Shown here: positions 5,707-7,927 of the stretch, piece by piece
Numbering within the stretch: the stretch's first letter is position 1
Layout of the letters: each line of letters begins with the position of its first letter
Assembly (NCBI GenBank): GCA_022701475.1
Contig: JAKOOI010000440.1
Coordinates: forward strand, 1-7,927
From: Weeksellaceae bacterium
Lineage (GTDB): Bacteria; Bacteroidota; Bacteroidia; Flavobacteriales; Weeksellaceae
Reading direction: 5' to 3'
DNA length: 7,927 bases
Translations under genes and position numbers: made by a program
The notes under the pieces: generated by a model
The model's database searches: none
Seen by the model: only the letters and a program-made list of their open reading frames with translations
What the model was told of the DNA's origin: nothing

Positions 5707-7671
5707 ATGATAAATTATAAGTATCTGTTATTTGTATGTCTTTTATGTATGGGAAACTGGGCCGGAACCTATTCCCAGCCCCGTAAAGACAACCCGCATC
5801 TTTCCGGTAAAACCAAAAATACGGCAGACAGCCTTCTGGATATCGGAATACGATATCAGGAAGAAGGGAATTTTGCGGAATCGGTAATGTATTTTAACAG
5901 AAGCCTCAGCGGTTATTATCAAAAGAAAGATTTTAAAAAGGCTGGCGACTGCTACAGTTATTTAGCCATTTCCTACTCTTTCCAGGGAGATTATATGAAA
6001 TCACTTTCCTATTTTGAGAAAAGCATTTCTGAATATAAAAAGACCGGTTATAACCTGGGCATATCTTCGGTAACGAATAATATGGGCGGTACCTATTACT
6101 ATCTGGGAAGATTCCCGCAGGCTTTAAGCTGTTATCAGAAAGTGCTGAAGATCCAGAAAGAAATCAGGGATCCGAAGACTATTGCTATAACCACCCAGAA
6201 TATCGGAGGCATCTATTCGAGGCTTGAAGACTACAGGAGTGCCCTGCAGTATTACGGAAAAGCCTATGAGGTCTATAAAAAACTAAATAATATAAAGGCG
6301 ATTGCCCAGAATTTGAATTCTACGGGATCTATTCAGATCAAGCTTAAGAACTTCAGTCTCGCCCATAAAAACCTCAGTCAGGCTCTTCAGATAGCCAATA
6401 AGGAAAATGACAAGCAGATCATAATGGAAGTTACAAGCAGCCTGGGAACTTTATTTTATGAACAGTCAGACTACTCTCATGCTTTGGATCATTTTAATAA
6501 CGCACTGCGGCTGGCAGAAGAAATGAACAGCCAGCAGTATGTCGGGGAGTCTCAGATTGCCCTGGGCAATATCTACAGGAAACAGGGAAAAAGTAAAGAA
6601 GCGGCTGCCATATGCGGAAGCGGCTTTTCCATTGCACGGAAAATCGGATCGCTCTCATTAAAAAAAGATGCCTGCGACTGCCTGTATCAGGCCTATAAAG
6701 GACTGGGAAACGATAGAAATGCACTGGACTTCTTTGAACAGTCTACTGTTTATGAAGACAGCCTCAATTCAAAAGAAACGTCCAACAGAATGATGAATAT
6801 GGAGTTTCAGAAACAGCAGCTTACGGATAGCATAGCCAATGTGAAAAAAGAGCACGTCATTAAGATAAAGCATAATGAGGAAATGCAGAAAAAAGAGAAG
6901 CAGCGAAACGCAATTATCGTTTCGCTGTTTTTCATCCTTATTCTTGCCGCAGGATTGTGGAACAGGCTCAATTTTGTCAAAAAATCCCGGGAGGCCCTGA
7001 AAATCGAAAAAGACCGTTCTGAGGAACTTCTGCTCAATATTCTTCCGGAAGAAATTGCAGAGGAACTGAAACTGAAGGGAAGCGTGAATGCACGGGATTT
7101 CAATCTGGTGTCTATCCTTTTCACCGATTTCAAATCGTTTACCCAGACTGCCGAAAGAATGTCACCCAAAAGCCTGGTAGAAGAGATCAATATCTGCTTT
7201 AAAGCATTTGACCTGATTTCAGAGAAGTATAAGATCGAAAAAATAAAGACCATAGGCGATTCTTATATGGCTGCAGGAGGAATTCCGAAACCTGATCAGG
7301 ATTCGCTGAAAAATATTGTTTTGGCAGGACTGGAAATGCAGGACTTTATGGAAAAGCGGAAAAATGAAAATAAGGAAACCGAAAAGCCTGCTTTCGAAAT
7401 GCGTCTGGGGATTCATGCCGGGCCTATCGTAGCAGGGATTGTCGGGGTGAAAAAATTCCAGTACGATGTCTGGGGCGACACGGTGAACACAGCAAGCAGG
7501 ATAGAAAGCAACGGCATCGTAGGAAGGGTTAACATCAGCGAATCCCTGTATCAGCTCATAAAAAATGAAGCATGCTTCAGCTTCGAATATCGCGGAATTA
7601 TACAGGCGAAAGGAAAAGGAGAACTTAAAATGTACTTTGTGGAATCTTTTTCACAAAGATCCGGGAATTAA
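5707..7671 (+). CDS. Membrane class III adenylate cyclase with N-terminal TPR sensor
   Basis: The 654-residue protein is predicted to make cAMP from ATP. A signal peptide (about 1-24, ending near GTYSQ) precedes eight tetratricopeptide repeats that start at about residues 39, 79, 119, 159, 199, 239, 279 and 319, an exact 40-residue period. A charged helical stretch (about 352-400), one membrane helix (402-418), the linker LLLNILPEE and a C-terminal cyclase domain (about 464-650) follow. All key cyclase residues are seen: metal-binding D474 (FTDF) and D518 (TIGD), adenine-selecting K514 (EKIKTIGD) and D587 (YDVWGD), and transition-state N594 and R598 (VNTASR). The Lys/Asp pair favours ATP over GTP. 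With signal peptide and single helix, the TPRs should face the periplasm and the cyclase the cytoplasm. The start at ATG 5707 is chosen because it leads directly into the signal peptide; a TTG at 5659 would add 16 non-signal residues. It follows the precursor gene by 146 bp, with a terminator in between. Confidence 0.93.
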   Translation: MINYKYLLFVCLLCMGNWAGTYSQPRKDNPHLSGKTKNTADSLLDIGIRYQEEGNFAESVMYFNRSLSGYYQKKDFKKAGDCYSYLAISYSFQGDYMKSLSYFEKSISEYKKTGYNLGISSVTNNMGGTYYYLGRFPQALSCYQKVLKIQKEIRDPKTIAITTQNIGGIYSRLEDYRSALQYYGKAYEVYKKLNNIKAIAQNLNSTGSIQIKLKNFSLAHKNLSQALQIANKENDKQIIMEVTSSLGTLFYEQSDYSHALDHFNNALRLAEEMNSQQYVGESQIALGNIYRKQGKSKEAAAICGSGFSIARKIGSLSLKKDACDCLYQAYKGLGNDRNALDFFEQSTVYEDSLNSKETSNRMMNMEFQKQQLTDSIANVKKEHVIKIKHNEEMQKKEKQRNAIIVSLFFILILAAGLWNRLNFVKKSREALKIEKDRSEELLLNILPEEIAEELKLKGSVNARDFNLVSILFTDFKSFTQTAERMSPKSLVEEINICFKAFDLISEKYKIEKIKTIGDSYMAAGGIPKPDQDSLKNIVLAGLEMQDFMEKRKNENKETEKPAFEMRLGIHAGPIVAGIVGVKKFQYDVWGDTVNTASRIESNGIVGRVNISESLYQLIKNEACFSFEYRGIIQAKGKGELKMYFVESFSQRSGN

Positions 7672-7678
7672 TTCTGGC

Positions 7679-7797
7679 TGGCAGTTTTCACGCAGAAGCT
7701 GGCCGGTCTTTCCGGAAGCGACGCTCTATCTTTACAATATTGAAAACAGGGATGACCGGAGCAGACGCAAAGGCAGTCATTTAAAAAAAGGAAAAAT
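7679..7797 (+). repeat. Direct repeat, copy 1 (119 bp)
   Basis: Begins 7 bases after the cyclase stop and runs through TGGCAGTTTTCACGCAG to the A-rich end GGAAAAAT. The first 89 bases are identical to copy 2; two substitutions (7768 C to T, 7775 A to G) and one A less in the A run distinguish the rest. Each copy contains a CCGG-TCTTT-CCGG hairpin and a TATCTTTA motif resembling a -7 promoter box. Sequence left of 7679 does not resemble the unit, so this is the true left edge. Confidence 0.95.
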
Positions 7798-7802
7798 GAG
7801 AA

Positions 7803-7920
7803 TGGCAGTTTTCACGCAGAAGCTGGCCGGTCTTTCCGGAAGCGACGCTCTATCTTTACAATATTGAAAACAGGGATGACCGGAGCAGACGTAAAGGCGG
7901 TCATTTAAAAAAGGAAAAAT
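7803..7920 (+). repeat. Direct repeat, copy 2 (118 bp), array probably continues past the window
   Basis: Copy 2 lies 124 bases after copy 1, with a 5-base linker GAGAA. The bases after copy 2, AAGAT then TG, resemble the linker and the first bases of a third copy, but the window ends there. In this copy ATGACCG (7876-7882) and CGGTCAT (7898-7904) pair perfectly; in copy 1 the same stem has one C-A mismatch. The 124-bp period is not a multiple of three, so the array does not encode a continuous repeat protein. Confidence 0.95.
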
Positions 7921-7927
7921 AAGATTG

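Noticed and set aside
7565..7867. Open frame of about 100 codons overlapping the cyclase end and running through both repeats
   Set aside because: It starts inside the cyclase gene in another frame, and its second half is just the direct repeat read through. Nothing supports translation of the whole.
7679..7920. CRISPR array reading of the terminal repeats
   Set aside because: The unit is about 118 bases and the linker only 5 bases, unlike CRISPR repeats of 24-48 bases with spacers of similar length. No cas gene is present.

Overview
The window looks like a chromosome segment from a flavobacterium of the Chryseobacterium type (Weeksellaceae, Bacteroidota). The support is protein flavour, absence of strong Shine-Dalgarno sites, AT-rich spacers, and -7 elements of the form TAnnTTTG, which are typical of this phylum. 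The genus is an inference from recognition and not a computed result.

Layout. (1) Positions 1-1436 hold the end of a surface-polysaccharide operon on the + strand: the C-terminal part of a DegT/PglE-type aminotransferase, a small monotopic sugar-phosphate transferase, and rfbC (dTDP-4-dehydrorhamnose 3,5-epimerase), closed by a terminator. (2) rimO (1532-2833) is a monocistronic housekeeping gene between its own promoter and a strong terminator. (3) A roughly 510-bp AT-rich spacer carries six phased TTAAC pentamers around a candidate promoter. It leads to a short secreted RlpA-like double-psi beta-barrel protein (3348-3719). (4) An exodeoxyribonuclease III gene lies on the - strand (3776-4540), convergent with rlpA across one hairpin. 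(5) A roughly 690-bp spacer without a recognisable gene follows. (6) At 5228-5560 is a 110-residue RiPP precursor with a nitrile-hydratase-like (NHLP) leader ending in Gly-Gly and a 22-residue, Cys-free core. A long terminator hairpin follows it. (7) At 5707-7671 is a membrane class III adenylate cyclase with a signal peptide, eight TPRs at exact 40-residue spacing on the predicted periplasmic side, one membrane helix and a complete cyclase domain. (8) From 7679 to the window edge there are two near-identical 118-119 bp direct repeats at 124-bp spacing, probably the start of a longer tandem array.

How the parts fit. The first three genes supply and start surface glycan synthesis. rimO and xth are unrelated housekeeping genes. 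The most interesting block is 5154-7927: an NHLP-type precursor with no modification enzyme or exporter beside it, next to a cyclase whose TPR sensor probably faces the periplasm. A link between peptide and cyclase, for example the mature peptide as a signal or cAMP output controlling the precursor, is a hypothesis from adjacency only. The terminator between the two genes argues against a simple operon.
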